From NCBI GenBank assembly GCA_029863035.1, contig JAOTWH010000003.1, positions 1 through 31,631 on the forward strand: a stretch of 31,631 nt of DNA, given 5' to 3'. Source of the DNA: Acidimicrobiia bacterium (GTDB taxonomy: Bacteria; Actinomycetota; Acidimicrobiia; UBA5794; JAOTWH01). A program made the position numbers and the translations under genes. Positions 1 through 8,357 of this stretch are shown one piece after another (positions within the stretch are counted from its first letter, which is position 1; the number at the start of each line of letters is the position of its first letter). The notes below the pieces were generated by a model. That model made no database searches and had not been told where the DNA came from. It worked only from the letters and a program-made list of their open reading frames with translations.

Positions 1-71
1 TGAGAACCGTCGGGTGCCACCACCCGCACTTCCTGGGCCTTGATTTTGTCGTTGACACGCAGCTCTGCGAT
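1..71 (-). CDS. infC: Translation initiation factor IF-3 (5' end only, AUC start)
   Basis: Only the first 23 codons lie in the window; the gene runs off the left edge. The reading frame gives (start)AELRVNDKIKAQEVRVV followed by APDGS, which is the N-terminal IF-3 pattern (L-R-V-N-x-x-I-x-x-x-E-V-R-V-V). No ATG, GTG or TTG fits. The frame opens after an in-frame TAG, and the only codon well placed behind an AGGAG ribosome site (7-nt spacing) is ATC at 71-69. IF-3 genes are known for rare AUU/AUC/AUA starts that IF-3 itself discriminates against, giving autoregulation, so an AUC start fits the family. It is preceded by its own promoter (202-229) and a leader hairpin (102-128). IF-3 binds the 30S subunit and checks start-codon pairing. 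Confidence 0.88.
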   Translation of the reverse strand, partial: MAELRVNDKIKAQEVRVVAPDGS

Positions 72-101
72 AAATGGACTCCTGATCTTTGCGAACTAGA
101 A

Positions 102-128
102 AAGCAGCAAGAGAAAACCTTGCTGCTT
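102..128 (-). terminator. Leader hairpin before infC (attenuator-like)
   Basis: This is a perfect 10-bp inverted repeat (AAGCAGCAAG / CTTGCTGCTT) with a 7-nt loop. On the minus strand it is followed by TTTTCTAG. It sits in the roughly 125-nt leader between the promoter and the infC ribosome site. The stem plus short U run resembles an intrinsic terminator used as an attenuator. infC-rpmI-rplT leaders in other bacteria are controlled by ribosomal protein L20 or by attenuation. Which mechanism acts here cannot be told from sequence. Confidence 0.55.
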
Positions 129-201
129 ACAACTTGACCTCAGCGCATCTGCGATGGCCGGGTGGGAACAGCCGCTTCCACTTGGCTCGATTGTGGACAG
201 A

Positions 202-229
202 AGTATAAGGATGCAAGGTGGGGTGTCAA
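202..229 (-). promoter_or_regulatory. Sigma70-type promoter of infC
   Basis: On the minus strand there is a consensus -35 TTGACA (229-224), a 16-bp spacer and -10 TATACT (207-202). Transcription would start near 195, giving a leader of about 125 nt before infC. The -35 box overlaps the stop codon of the upstream acetyltransferase gene. It is the best consensus promoter seen in the window. Confidence 0.75.
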
Positions 230-669
230 CGCGTGAGATCAAGTCTCATCACAACCTCACCATTGTGCACTTGGCCAGTTGGCTCGAAGCCGTACTTTTC
301 GTAGAAGTGCTGAGGTCCGCCTTCCACCGGGACGTAGCTCACCGTGAGCTCCGAAGCGTTCGGGCGGGCCCGTACGTAGTCGACCAATAGATCGAGCGCC
401 TTTCGGCCGTAGCCCTTTCTCTGGTGTGGGGCGGAGATCATCATCCTCCACAGGTAATAGAGAGGCTTGTCGGTCCCGTCGAACAGCATGATGAAACCGA
501 CCAACTGGTCATCTGCGTAGATAGCTCGAAACCAAGCTTTGGGCTCGAAGTGCGCCTCGGCGATCGACACCGCGTTGGGTGCCACCATGTCCTCCTGGCC
601 TGGCCCAAGCTCCAGATCGCACACCTGCCGGACATTGTCGGCAGTCACCTGGCGCAGAGTGACCTGCAC
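226..669 (-). CDS. GNAT-family N-acetyltransferase
   Basis: This 147-residue single-domain GNAT protein transfers an acetyl group from acetyl-CoA to an unidentified amine. The acetyl-CoA binding signature is clear at about residues 80-95 (MMISAPHQRKGYGRKAL, the R/Q-x-x-G-x-G/A loop). A C-terminal HFYEKYGFEPTG segment is the usual GNAT strand-7 region. Its architecture resembles small diamine/spermidine acetyltransferases of the PaiA/BltD type, but the substrate is not readable. It starts with GTG, overlapping the ribH stop by one base (TAGTG), so it is the last gene of the riboflavin operon and probably translationally coupled. A functional link with riboflavin synthesis is not evident. Confidence 0.85.
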   Translation of the reverse strand: MQVTLRQVTADNVRQVCDLELGPGQEDMVAPNAVSIAEAHFEPKAWFRAIYADDQLVGFIMLFDGTDKPLYYLWRMMISAPHQRKGYGRKALDLLVDYVRARPNASELTVSYVPVEGGPQHFYEKYGFEPTGQVHNGEVVMRLDLTR

Positions 670-1130
670 TACCCGAGCTGTCGTAGAGCTAGCGCCGCAG
701 TGATAGCCGCTTCGGCCGCCTCCGCTCCCTTGTTCCCAGGCCCAGAGGCTGATCGGGCTTTGGCATGCTCAGGGTCGCTCACCGTCAACACCCCGAACCC
801 GACGGGCACACCGCCCTCCAGAGAGACTCGCATCAAGCCAGCCGCGGTCTGGGTGGCGATATGGGTGTAGTGGTCGGTCTCGCCCTCGATGACGGCACCG
901 AGCGCCACTACGGCATCGTGATCTTGCACCAGTCGTTGGCACAGCAGCGGCAACTCGAACGCCCCCGGTGCTCGAACCACCAGCGGATCGTTGACACCGA
1001 CTGACGCAAGAGCCTCCAGTGCGCCACTCAGCAATCCTTCGGTGATCGCCGAGTTGAAGTCGGACACCGCGATCGCCACCCGCATGCCCTGCGCATCCCC
1101 GACGGGCCTCGAGCTAGGACTCTTGTTCAC
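669..1130 (-). CDS. ribH: 6,7-dimethyl-8-ribityllumazine synthase
   Basis: This enzyme condenses 5-amino-6-ribitylamino-uracil with 3,4-dihydroxy-2-butanone 4-phosphate to give lumazine, the penultimate step of riboflavin synthesis. The 153 residues match the family length. Visible motifs are GAFELP (about 56-61), GAVIEGET (78-85) and the following DHY with the likely catalytic histidine at 87. The C-terminal GNKGAEAAEAA segment is also typical. The GTG start lies inside the last codons of ribBA (17-nt overlap). An alternative ATG at 1085 would remove 15 residues, but family members usually carry such a short N-terminal tail. It is the fourth gene of the FMN-riboswitch operon. Confidence 0.95.
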   Translation of the reverse strand: MNKSPSSRPVGDAQGMRVAIAVSDFNSAITEGLLSGALEALASVGVNDPLVVRAPGAFELPLLCQRLVQDHDAVVALGAVIEGETDHYTHIATQTAAGLMRVSLEGGVPVGFGVLTVSDPEHAKARSASGPGNKGAEAAEAAITAALALRQLG

Positions 1131-2355
1131 GGTCTAGATCCAGCAAGTGACCCATCTTGTCGACCTTGGCCCTCAGGTAATCGTGATTGGTGTCGTTGAG
1201 TGAGGTCCGAAGCGGGACCCGCTCCTTAACAGGAACGCCGTGATTCTCGAGGTTGGCCTGCTTCTCGGGGTTGTTGGTCAGGAGCCGAACCGATCGCACT
1301 CCCAGGTCTGCCAACACCGCGGCCGCGGCTCCGTAGTCGCGACTGTCGGCCGGCAGGCCCAATTCCTCGTTGGCCTCTACGGTGTCGAACCCGCTGTCCT
1401 GCAATGCGTAGGCAGCAAGCTTCGGCAGGAGCCCGATGCCTCGGCCTTCGTGCCCTCTCATGTAAAGCACCACACCGCTTCCTTCAGCCTCAACAACTTT
1501 CATCGACTGTTCGAGCTGGTCGCGACAATCGCACCGCATGCTTCCCAAGGCGTCCCCCGTGACACATTCGGAGTGGACCCGCACCAACACCCCATCGGCC
1601 TCAACGTTGCCTTTGATCAAGGCCACGATCTCCGTGTCGTCGCCGGTCCTGTAACCGGCGATTTGGAACTCGCCGTTCTTAGTCGGGAACACGGCCACTG
1701 CGGCCGCCTCCACGGTCATGCGGCGCACCGCCGGCGGGGCCAAATCGTTGGTGGCCACTCGATGGTCGATGAGATCGGAGATCGAAACCATCAGGATGTT
1801 GTGCTCGGCGGCGAAGTTAGAGAGCTCATCGGCGAGAGCCATGTTCCCATGATCGGACACCACCTCACATACCGCCCCGGTGGGATGCAGGCCGGCCAAG
1901 CGGGCTAGGTCCACCGCCGCTTCTGTGTGGCCCGGCCGCTGCAGTACGCCACCCGGCATGGCCCGTAGCGGAAAAATGTGACCGGGCCTGGCGAAGTCGT
2001 CTGCCGCCACGTTCGGATCCGCCAGCGCCCTGATGGTGGCTGCGCGATCTGCCGCCGAAATGCCCGTGGTTGTTCCGTGGCGATAATCCACCGAGATGGT
2101 GAATGCGGTGTCGTGGTTATCGGTGGCTACGGTGACCATCTGGGGGATGCTCAGATCCCTCAACCGCTCTGCGGTGGTGGGGACGCAGATGAGGCCACTG
2201 GTGTAACGCACCATGAAGGCGATCTTGTCGGCGGTCACTTTCTCGGCAGCGATCACAAGGTCGCCCTCGTTCTCGCGGTCGGCATCGTCTACCACGATCA
2301 AGAACTCGCCGCGCGAGAACGCCTCGATCGCCTCCGGTATGGATCCCGAACTCAT
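1114..2355 (-). CDS. ribBA: Bifunctional DHBP synthase / GTP cyclohydrolase II
   Basis: This two-domain cytosolic enzyme of 413 residues feeds both branches of riboflavin synthesis. The N-terminal RibB half (about 1-200) makes 3,4-dihydroxy-2-butanone 4-phosphate from ribulose 5-phosphate. It shows DDADRENEGDL (23-33), ARPGHIFPLRA and RPGHTEAAVDLARLAG. The C-terminal RibA half (about 210-400) opens GTP. Its zinc site is C-x10-C-x-C (C264, C275, C277) and it has RGHEGRGIGLL (300-310). Both active sites appear intact. The ATG overlaps the ribE stop (TAATG), and GGGAG lies 7 nt upstream. Confidence 0.97.
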   Translation of the reverse strand: MSSGSIPEAIEAFSRGEFLIVVDDADRENEGDLVIAAEKVTADKIAFMVRYTSGLICVPTTAERLRDLSIPQMVTVATDNHDTAFTISVDYRHGTTTGISAADRAATIRALADPNVAADDFARPGHIFPLRAMPGGVLQRPGHTEAAVDLARLAGLHPTGAVCEVVSDHGNMALADELSNFAAEHNILMVSISDLIDHRVATNDLAPPAVRRMTVEAAAVAVFPTKNGEFQIAGYRTGDDTEIVALIKGNVEADGVLVRVHSECVTGDALGSMRCDCRDQLEQSMKVVEAEGSGVVLYMRGHEGRGIGLLPKLAAYALQDSGFDTVEANEELGLPADSRDYGAAAAVLADLGVRSVRLLTNNPEKQANLENHGVPVKERVPLRTSLNDTNHDYLRAKVDKMGHLLDLDREQES

Positions 2356-2945
2356 TAGCGATCTCCCAACATCTTCTCTACGTACTTCGCTATCAGGTCC
2401 AACTCCACGTTCACCTGGTCCCCTACTTGACGCCGGCCCAGACCCGTCACCTCAAGGGTGTGAGGAATGAGAACCACCTCGAAGCTGGAGCTGTCTACCG
2501 CAGTGATGGTGAGGCTCACTCCATCAAGCGTCACCGAGCCCTTCTCGACGATGTAGCGCAACAGGTCGGCGCTGGCCGCCAAGCGCATTCGAAGCGAGTC
2601 GCCCTCCTCGGCCAGTGCGGACACCTGTGCTGTGCCATCCACGTGGCCTTGCACCATGTGACCGTCGAAGCGGCTGCTAGCTGCCATGGCACGTTCCAGG
2701 TTGACCATGGAACCCTCCAGGACTGCCCCGAGCGCGGTGCGCGCCAGGGTCTCGGCCACAACCTCCACTCTGAACGATCCCGCCCCGCAACTGGTCACGG
2801 TGAGGCAGGCCCCGTCGATCGCTACCGAGTCGCCGACGCCGATGTCGTCGGCAGTTGAGGGGGCGTGGATCGTGAGCCTGGTGCCCCCAGCGGTCGGCTC
2901 GGCGCCAACCACCTTTCCTATCTCGGTGACTATCCCGGTGAACAT
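2355..2945 (-). CDS. ribE: Riboflavin synthase alpha subunit
   Basis: This enzyme dismutates two lumazine molecules into riboflavin and the RibH substrate. The protein is 196 residues and shows the internal duplication typical of the family. The first barrel begins MFTGIVTEIG and contains VNLERAM. The second begins near GHMVQGHVDGTA, contains DGVSLTI, and ends with the C-terminal helix VNVELDLIAKYVEKML. Its ATG overlaps the ribD stop (TGATG), with GAGG 7 nt upstream, so it is coupled to ribD. It may also be called ribC in other naming schemes. Confidence 0.96.
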   Translation of the reverse strand: MFTGIVTEIGKVVGAEPTAGGTRLTIHAPSTADDIGVGDSVAIDGACLTVTSCGAGSFRVEVVAETLARTALGAVLEGSMVNLERAMAASSRFDGHMVQGHVDGTAQVSALAEEGDSLRMRLAASADLLRYIVEKGSVTLDGVSLTITAVDSSSFEVVLIPHTLEVTGLGRRQVGDQVNVELDLIAKYVEKMLGDR

Positions 2946-3976
2946 CAGATGACCTCGAACTCGACGCGAACGTCCCCACCCGACAACGCAACTCCGGTGA
3001 CGTCCACGACCGTCGCCGCCGGGAGGGACTCGAATGCCTTATCGAACATCCCTTTACCCACTCCCCCAGCCACCTTGGCCCCCAGGTAGAACACTCCCCT
3101 GTCCACCAGGCCGAGCTCCCAGAGACCTCCCGCCAGACCCGCTCCCCCTTCGACCAGGACGTCCAGCATCCCACGCGCCCCCAGGTCCACCAGCACGGCG
3201 CCCAGATCGACGCCATCGTCGTCGCCCATGACGACGACCTCGACCGGAAGCTCAAGAGACCGCGGTGAATAGACAAGACTCTTGCGCTGGAACACCATGG
3301 CGTCTGGCGGAATGGGTCGGTGGCCGGCGATAACAACAGCCTGAGGTTGAGGACCTTCGTATCCGTCGAGGCGAACGTCGAGGCGGGGATCGTCTCGGAT
3401 CACTGTGCCGGCACCAACCATCACCGCATCACTTGCAGCCCGCAGGCGGTGGGCATCGGCACGCGATTCGGGTCCGGTCAGCCATTGCGATGTGCCGTCT
3501 ACAGCCGCCGTCTGGCCGTCGAGTGTTGACGCCATCTTCAGGGTGACTCGCGCTCTTCCGGTACGGCGATGATGGAAGTAGCCAGGGTCAAGCGCCTTCG
3601 CCTCTTCTGCGAGAACGTTGACGACTTCGACACCTGCGTCGCGCAGGGCAGCCAAGCCGCTACCAGCCACCTTCGTGTCTGGATCGATCGCCCCAACCAC
3701 CACCTTGGCCACTCCGGCATTGATGAGGGCGTCGGTACACGGCGGAGTTCGACCCTGGTGGGAGCAAGGCTCGAGTGTGGTGACAACCGTTGCGCCGCGG
3801 GCGTCGCCTGCGTCTTCCAGAGCAAGGACCTCGGCATGAGGCAACCCGGGTCCCTGGTGCGCACCTTGTCCCACGATGATGCCTTCGGAATCCACGACCA
3901 ACGCGCCTACCCGAGGATTGGGATGGGGGCGCGTGCCGGTAGCCAGGTCAATGGCTTTCCGCATCAGATCTTGCAC
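2945..3976 (-). CDS. ribD: Riboflavin deaminase/reductase RibD
   Basis: This bifunctional enzyme deaminates the pyrimidine ring and reduces the ribose side chain of the GTP cyclohydrolase II product. The N-terminal deaminase domain (about 1-125) has the zinc motifs HAE (in LPHAEVLAL) and PCSHQGRTPPC. The C-terminal reductase (about 140-340) has KMASTLDGQTA, SDAVMVGAGTVIRDDPRL and LVEGGAGLAG. The frame is open to 4045, but that GTG lies inside the FMN aptamer. The better start is the GTG at 3976-3974, with AGGAG 5 nt upstream at 3986-3982, giving 343 residues. It is the first gene of the rib operon. An ATG four codons further in is the other option. Confidence 0.94.
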   Translation of the reverse strand: MQDLMRKAIDLATGTRPHPNPRVGALVVDSEGIIVGQGAHQGPGLPHAEVLALEDAGDARGATVVTTLEPCSHQGRTPPCTDALINAGVAKVVVGAIDPDTKVAGSGLAALRDAGVEVVNVLAEEAKALDPGYFHHRRTGRARVTLKMASTLDGQTAAVDGTSQWLTGPESRADAHRLRAASDAVMVGAGTVIRDDPRLDVRLDGYEGPQPQAVVIAGHRPIPPDAMVFQRKSLVYSPRSLELPVEVVVMGDDDGVDLGAVLVDLGARGMLDVLVEGGAGLAGGLWELGLVDRGVFYLGAKVAGGVGKGMFDKAFESLPAATVVDVTGVALSGGDVRVEFEVI

Positions 3977-4020
3977 AGCCTCTCCTTGCGGGAGGGCCGG
4001 CGCGCGCGGGCGCACAGGCC
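3977..4020 (-). promoter_or_regulatory. Expression platform of the FMN riboswitch
   Basis: Between aptamer and ribD start are two mutually exclusive pairings. A GGGAGGCC strand (4024-4017, overlapping the aptamer closing stem) can pair with GGCCCTCCC (3998-3990). Alternatively GCCCTCC can pair with GGAG(A)GGC (3985-3979), which hides the ribD ribosome site. FMN binding would free the C-rich strand to cover the ribosome site. This predicts translational rather than termination control; no U tract is present. It rests on manual pairing only. Confidence 0.6.
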
Positions 4021-4136
4021 TCCCTTCTCTCATCCGGACTTTCACCGTCGGCCTCGGAATCTCACCGGGTCAACCTCTAAAGAGGTTCGCGGGCTTTCAC
4101 CGCCGGTCGGGAATTGCACCCTGCCCCGAAGGGGGG
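4021..4136 (-). ncRNA. FMN riboswitch (RFN element)
   Basis: The minus strand carries the conserved RFN blocks in order: GGGCAGGGTGCAATTCCC, GACCGGCGGTGAAAGCCC, GACCCGGTGAGATTCCG, and GCCGACGGTGAAAGTCC followed by GGATGAGAGAAGGG. The closing stem pairs CCCCCTTC (near 4136) with GAAGGG (4027-4022). A variable hairpin (AACCTCT / AGAGGTT) sits between the two halves. The element binds FMN and lowers expression of riboflavin genes. It lies directly upstream of ribD, as expected. Confidence 0.97.
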
Positions 4137-4192
4137 CCACCGCTGAGTTTAGCTCCGGTGCAAGGGTTGGCGGCCGGGGTAGCTTCCCGACG

Positions 4193-4708
4193 ATGCCCAT
4201 ACCCCCTTTCGAAACCGATCGTTTGGTGTTGCGACCGTTCGCCCTCGGCGATCTTGAGGCCTTCCACCTGGTGTGGGGTGATCCTGAGGTGATCTGGTGG
4301 GGGCACACCGAAACTCTCGAGGAAAGCAAGGAGAGACTGGCAGCTTTTGTCGAGCTGTGCGATGGATTGTCCGAAGGCCTCGGGTGGTCGTGGCTAATCG
4401 ATAAGGCGACGGGCGCGGTCTACGGAGACGTGGCGCTGCAGCCGGCGCCCGACCCACCTGGCGGAGTGGAGATCGGCTGGCACCTGGCCCGCCGCGCGTG
4501 GGGTAACGGCTATGCCACCGAAGGAGCAGCGCCTCTGCTCCCCCACGGCTGGACCCTCGGGTTGGCAGAGGTGATAGCCACCATCGTTCCCACCAATAGG
4601 CCGTCGGTTCGAGTGGCCGAGAGGTTGGGGATGGAGAGACGCGCCGGCGACTTCGAGCGAACTGGACTCATCCATGGGGTCTGGGTAGCGCGACCTCCGC
4701 TGCACTAA
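4193..4708 (+). CDS. GNAT acetyltransferase, RimJ/RimL-like
   Basis: This 171-residue protein of the Acetyltransf_3 type starts with TDRLVLRPFALGDLEAF, the standard RimJ/RimL-like opening. It then has the acetyl-CoA loop region IGWHLARRAWGNGYATEG and the closing NRPSVRVAERLGMERR. Such enzymes acetylate N-terminal amines of ribosomal proteins or small molecules; the substrate is unknown here. The frame is open further upstream to 3569, but that part is antisense to ribD and the riboswitch, so the ATG at 4193 is chosen. No clear Shine-Dalgarno precedes it. It diverges from the rib operon, and its stop overlaps the stop of the convergent response regulator by 3 bases. Confidence 0.85.
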   Translation: MPIPPFETDRLVLRPFALGDLEAFHLVWGDPEVIWWGHTETLEESKERLAAFVELCDGLSEGLGWSWLIDKATGAVYGDVALQPAPDPPGGVEIGWHLARRAWGNGYATEGAAPLLPHGWTLGLAEVIATIVPTNRPSVRVAERLGMERRAGDFERTGLIHGVWVARPPLH

Positions 4709-5640
4709 GGAGTAGGAGCGCGACGGTCGATCTCGTAAGAAGAACCTTCCTGACGCTTGGCGTGCTCCTTCATCTCCGATGCAACAGAGGAGGCTTCCCA
4801 CTCGCTCGTAAAGGCGCGCTGCGTGGTGGTGGCGACCCCAAGCGAGATGGACGAGATCGGGAAAGCATGGCGCTCGCCGCGGCGATCCTTCACCTCGATG
4901 TACCCCTGGAGTGCTTCTGCGGTGTCGTAGAAATCGAGGATGCCGTCGTCGTAGAGGCTGACAACCGCCTTGCAGAATTCCTCAACGTGATCCGGGTTGA
5001 TCACCGCGATGAAGTCGTCACCGCCAACGTGGCCGACGAACGCGTCTTGGTCGCCGCACTGGGCGGCAGCCTCGAGCAAGGCATGGGCGCTGAACTTGAT
5101 AACGCTGTCGCCCCGCATGAACCCGTAGTGGTCGTTGAAGGACTTGAAGTTGTCCAGGTCTGCGTGAACCACTGCGAATGGCTCTCCCGACGCCACCCTT
5201 CCCTCCAGTTCCTGTGAGATCCGAAAGTTGCCTGGCAGGCCGGTAAGGGGCGAGAGGTCGCGCATGGCCTGGGCACGACGCAGCACAGATTTGGTACGCG
5301 CGATCAGCTCTTCAACATCGAATGGCTTCGTCACGTAGTCATCAGCGCCGAGCTCTAGGCCCTTGACTCGGTCTTCCGCCAGGGCCTTGGCGGTCAGCAG
5401 CAGCACTGGCACGCTCATCGTGGCCGGCATCGCGCGCAATCGACGAAGCACGGTGAGCCCATCCATGCCAGGCATCATCACATCGAGCAACACCAGATCG
5501 GGTGGCGTCTGCTTGGCTTCCACCAGCGCACTGGGACCGTCGGAGGCGGTGGCCACGTTGAACCCCTCCAGTTCGAGATTCATTCGTACGAACTGCAGGA
5601 TGTCAGCGTCGTCGTCGATTAGGAGGATCTTCGGTTTCAA
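4705..5640 (-). CDS. Response regulator with REC and GGDEF-type (GGDDF) domains
   Basis: The protein has 311 residues. An N-terminal receiver domain (about 3-120) has acidic residues 9-11, phospho-acceptor D53, T83 and K105. A GGDEF-type domain follows (about 128-300), with LTGLPGN, an intact-looking DLDNFKSFNDHYGF motif and the signature GGDDF at 206-210. The canonical fourth residue is E, so diguanylate cyclase activity may be altered or absent. No RxxD inhibitory site is seen before the signature. It starts with TTG, overlapping the rpe stop (TTGA); no other start fits the receiver domain. No histidine kinase gene is nearby. It could make c-di-GMP or act as a degenerate sensor; either is inference. 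Confidence 0.88.
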   Translation of the reverse strand: MKPKILLIDDDADILQFVRMNLELEGFNVATASDGPSALVEAKQTPPDLVLLDVMMPGMDGLTVLRRLRAMPATMSVPVLLLTAKALAEDRVKGLELGADDYVTKPFDVEELIARTKSVLRRAQAMRDLSPLTGLPGNFRISQELEGRVASGEPFAVVHADLDNFKSFNDHYGFMRGDSVIKFSAHALLEAAAQCGDQDAFVGHVGGDDFIAVINPDHVEEFCKAVVSLYDDGILDFYDTAEALQGYIEVKDRRGERHAFPISSISLGVATTTQRAFTSEWEASSVASEMKEHAKRQEGSSYEIDRRAPTP

Positions 5641-6296
5641 CTCACTGCCACTCTGAGAGCTTCTATAGCGGCGACAGGGTCGGCGGAACCGAATACGGCG
5701 GTCCCGGCGACGAACACGTTGGCACCAGCGGCTCGGGCCCGCTTGGCGCTTTCGGCGTTGATGCCACCGTCCACTTCTATATCGGCCGAAAGACCATGAG
5801 AGTCAAGGAAGATTCTGGCCTGTTCCACCGTGATCAGCGCCTCATCTGAGAATTCCTGGCCCCCGAAACCGGGTTCAACGGCCATCACCACCACCATTTC
5901 GCATAGTTCCAAGAAGGGCTCCACAGCGCTGAATGGGGTGCCAGGGCTGAGCACCAGCCCGAATCCAAGCCCCAGATCGCGGGCCCGAGCCTCTGGTCCG
6001 GTTGGGTCCGGCACAGCCTCGATATGCATGGTGACGGTGGTGGCACCTGCCGACTTGAAGCTCTCGAGGTGAGCCGCCGGGTTGGTGGTCATCAGGTGAC
6101 AGTCGAAATCGAGCTCGGTTACCGACCGCAGCGAGGTGATGGTGGGAATGCCTATGGCAAGGTTGGGCACGAAATGACCATCCATCACATCGATATGCAG
6201 CAGATCGGCGTGGTCCTCGATGGTCGCGACCTGTTCCGCCAGCCGGGAGAAATCAGCGGCCAGCAGCGATGGGGCGATCTTGACAGGTGTGGTCAC
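5637..6296 (-). CDS. rpe: Ribulose-phosphate 3-epimerase
   Basis: This enzyme interconverts ribulose 5-phosphate and xylulose 5-phosphate in the pentose phosphate pathway. It is a 219-residue TIM barrel with [13 protein letters not shown] at the start, [13 protein letters not shown] (metal and catalytic Asp), [21 protein letters not shown] and EVDGGI with the second catalytic Asp. The frame is open upstream, but homology begins at [10 protein letters not shown], so the GTG at 6296 is chosen. No good ribosome site is present. A TAGACT box lies 8 nt upstream (6310-6305), so the mRNA could be leaderless. It sits between the divergent ppk2 gene and the response regulator, which overlaps its stop. 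Confidence 0.94.
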   Translation of the reverse strand: MTTPVKIAPSLLAADFSRLAEQVATIEDHADLLHIDVMDGHFVPNLAIGIPTITSLRSVTELDFDCHLMTTNPAAHLESFKSAGATTVTMHIEAVPDPTGPEARARDLGLGFGLVLSPGTPFSAVEPFLELCEMVVVMAVEPGFGGQEFSDEALITVEQARIFLDSHGLSADIEVDGGINAESAKRARAAGANVFVAGTAVFGSADPVAAIEALRVAVS

Positions 6297-6304
6297 GACC
6301 GAGA

Positions 6305-6310
6305 AGTCTA
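6305..6310 (-). promoter_or_regulatory. Possible -10 box for a leaderless rpe mRNA
   Basis: TAGACT on the minus strand ends 8 nt before the rpe GTG. That spacing would put the transcript start at or next to the start codon. rpe has no Shine-Dalgarno sequence. No convincing -35 box is seen, so this is only a candidate. Confidence 0.3.
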
Positions 6311-6347
6311 CGCGTCGGCCAATGCCGGCTTCTAACCTTGCTGCGGC

Positions 6348-7139
<792 letters not shown>

Positions 7140-7153
<14 letters not shown>

Positions 7154-8357
7154 TCATCGTCACGAACATGCCGTCCGTCCCGGTTACGTGCGGCGAAAGC
7201 AACACCCCGCCCCCATGGCGCTCGCCTGGCAGGGCGGGCGGCGACGCATCGTGGCCCGCCACTACCTCGGTCGTCTCTTGTGGGAAAACGGTGCACACCG
7301 AGTAGACGAGCGTCCCACCTGGTGCTACCAGCTCGAGGGCGGCTTCGAGCATCCTCTTCTGCAGCTTTCCCAACTGAGCGGGAGCACCAGGATCGAGACG
7401 GTGGCGAATCTCCGGTCGGCGCCGCAGAGTCCCCAGGCCGCTGCATGGGGCGTCCAGCAGAACGCGATCGAACGCCCGGCGCGCCAGCGGCGGCATCGTG
7501 GAATCGCCCACCACCCATTGGATCGTCTCCGCCGAGGCGCGGTTGGCAGCCCTCCTCAAACGCTTCTCGTTGAGATCGACCGCTATCAGTCGACTGCCGG
7601 CACCGAGACGTAAGGCGGCGGCTCGGGTCTTGCCGCCGGGGGCTGCAGCCAGATCTACCACTCGCTGGCCGGGTTGCAGATCCATCGCCTGTACCACCGC
7701 GGCCGATGCCGGATCCATGACGACGGTCGTGTCGTTCTCTAGGTCTGCACCGCTCCCCGTCATGTATCCCGCTCCGTTTACCCCTTGCACGGCATCGACG
7801 CCGTCTAACGCCTCCAAACTGAACACGCCCAGTCGGGCGGGGGTGTCGCTGGCCTCCAAGAACGCCTGAGCCCAATCCGGCCCATACCCATCGCTGAGCT
7901 CGTCGACGATCCATCGCGGAAACGCACCCACGTCTGGCACGGGTTGGAAAGCCCTTAGAACGGCGTTGGCGAAGCCCGCCGCCCCCTTGCCCGCTCTGGT
8001 CCGGGCGGCGTCGACCGCGGTGGACACCGCGGCGTGTGGCGCATCACCGGCCAACAATTCGAACCCGGCCACCCTCAACACGTCAAGCACCTCGGGCTGC
8101 ACCTTGTCGAGGGAACGCGAAGAAGCGTTGGCCAGCGCCGCATCGATCGGCCTCAGCTGGCGCAAGGCGCCGAACAAGAGCCGCTGCATGAAGGCGCGGT
8201 CCGGCCCTCGCAGACCTTGCGCCTCCGACTCAACCACGATGTTGGCATAGGCGCCGTCTCGCATCACGCGACCGAGAGCGTGGGAGGCGGCCAAGCGGAC
8301 GGCTACCCCCGGTTTCAACTCAGCAGCGATGGCTCTCCCCTTCGCCCGTTCATCCAC
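7140..8357 (-). CDS. rsmB: 16S rRNA (cytosine-967-C5) methyltransferase
   Basis: This protein of 405 residues has an N-terminal NusB-like RNA-binding domain (about 15-140) and a C-terminal Rossmann methyltransferase. It shows the SAM-binding motif [12 protein letters not shown], motif [17 protein letters not shown] and motif [13 protein letters not shown]. Both cysteines used by m5C methyltransferases are present. The frame is open further upstream, but the start is set at the GTG at 8357, which has GGAGG 7 nt upstream and fits where homology begins. It overlaps the end of fmt by 43 nt. The def-fmt-rsmB order is common in bacteria. Confidence 0.93.

Noticed and set aside
154..390. Plus-strand open frame at the left edge
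   Set aside because: It is antisense to the infC promoter and the GNAT gene and has no ribosome site or recognisable domain.
3569..4192. Extension of the plus-strand GNAT frame upstream of 4193
   Set aside because: It runs antisense through ribD and the FMN riboswitch and has no resemblance to GNAT proteins.
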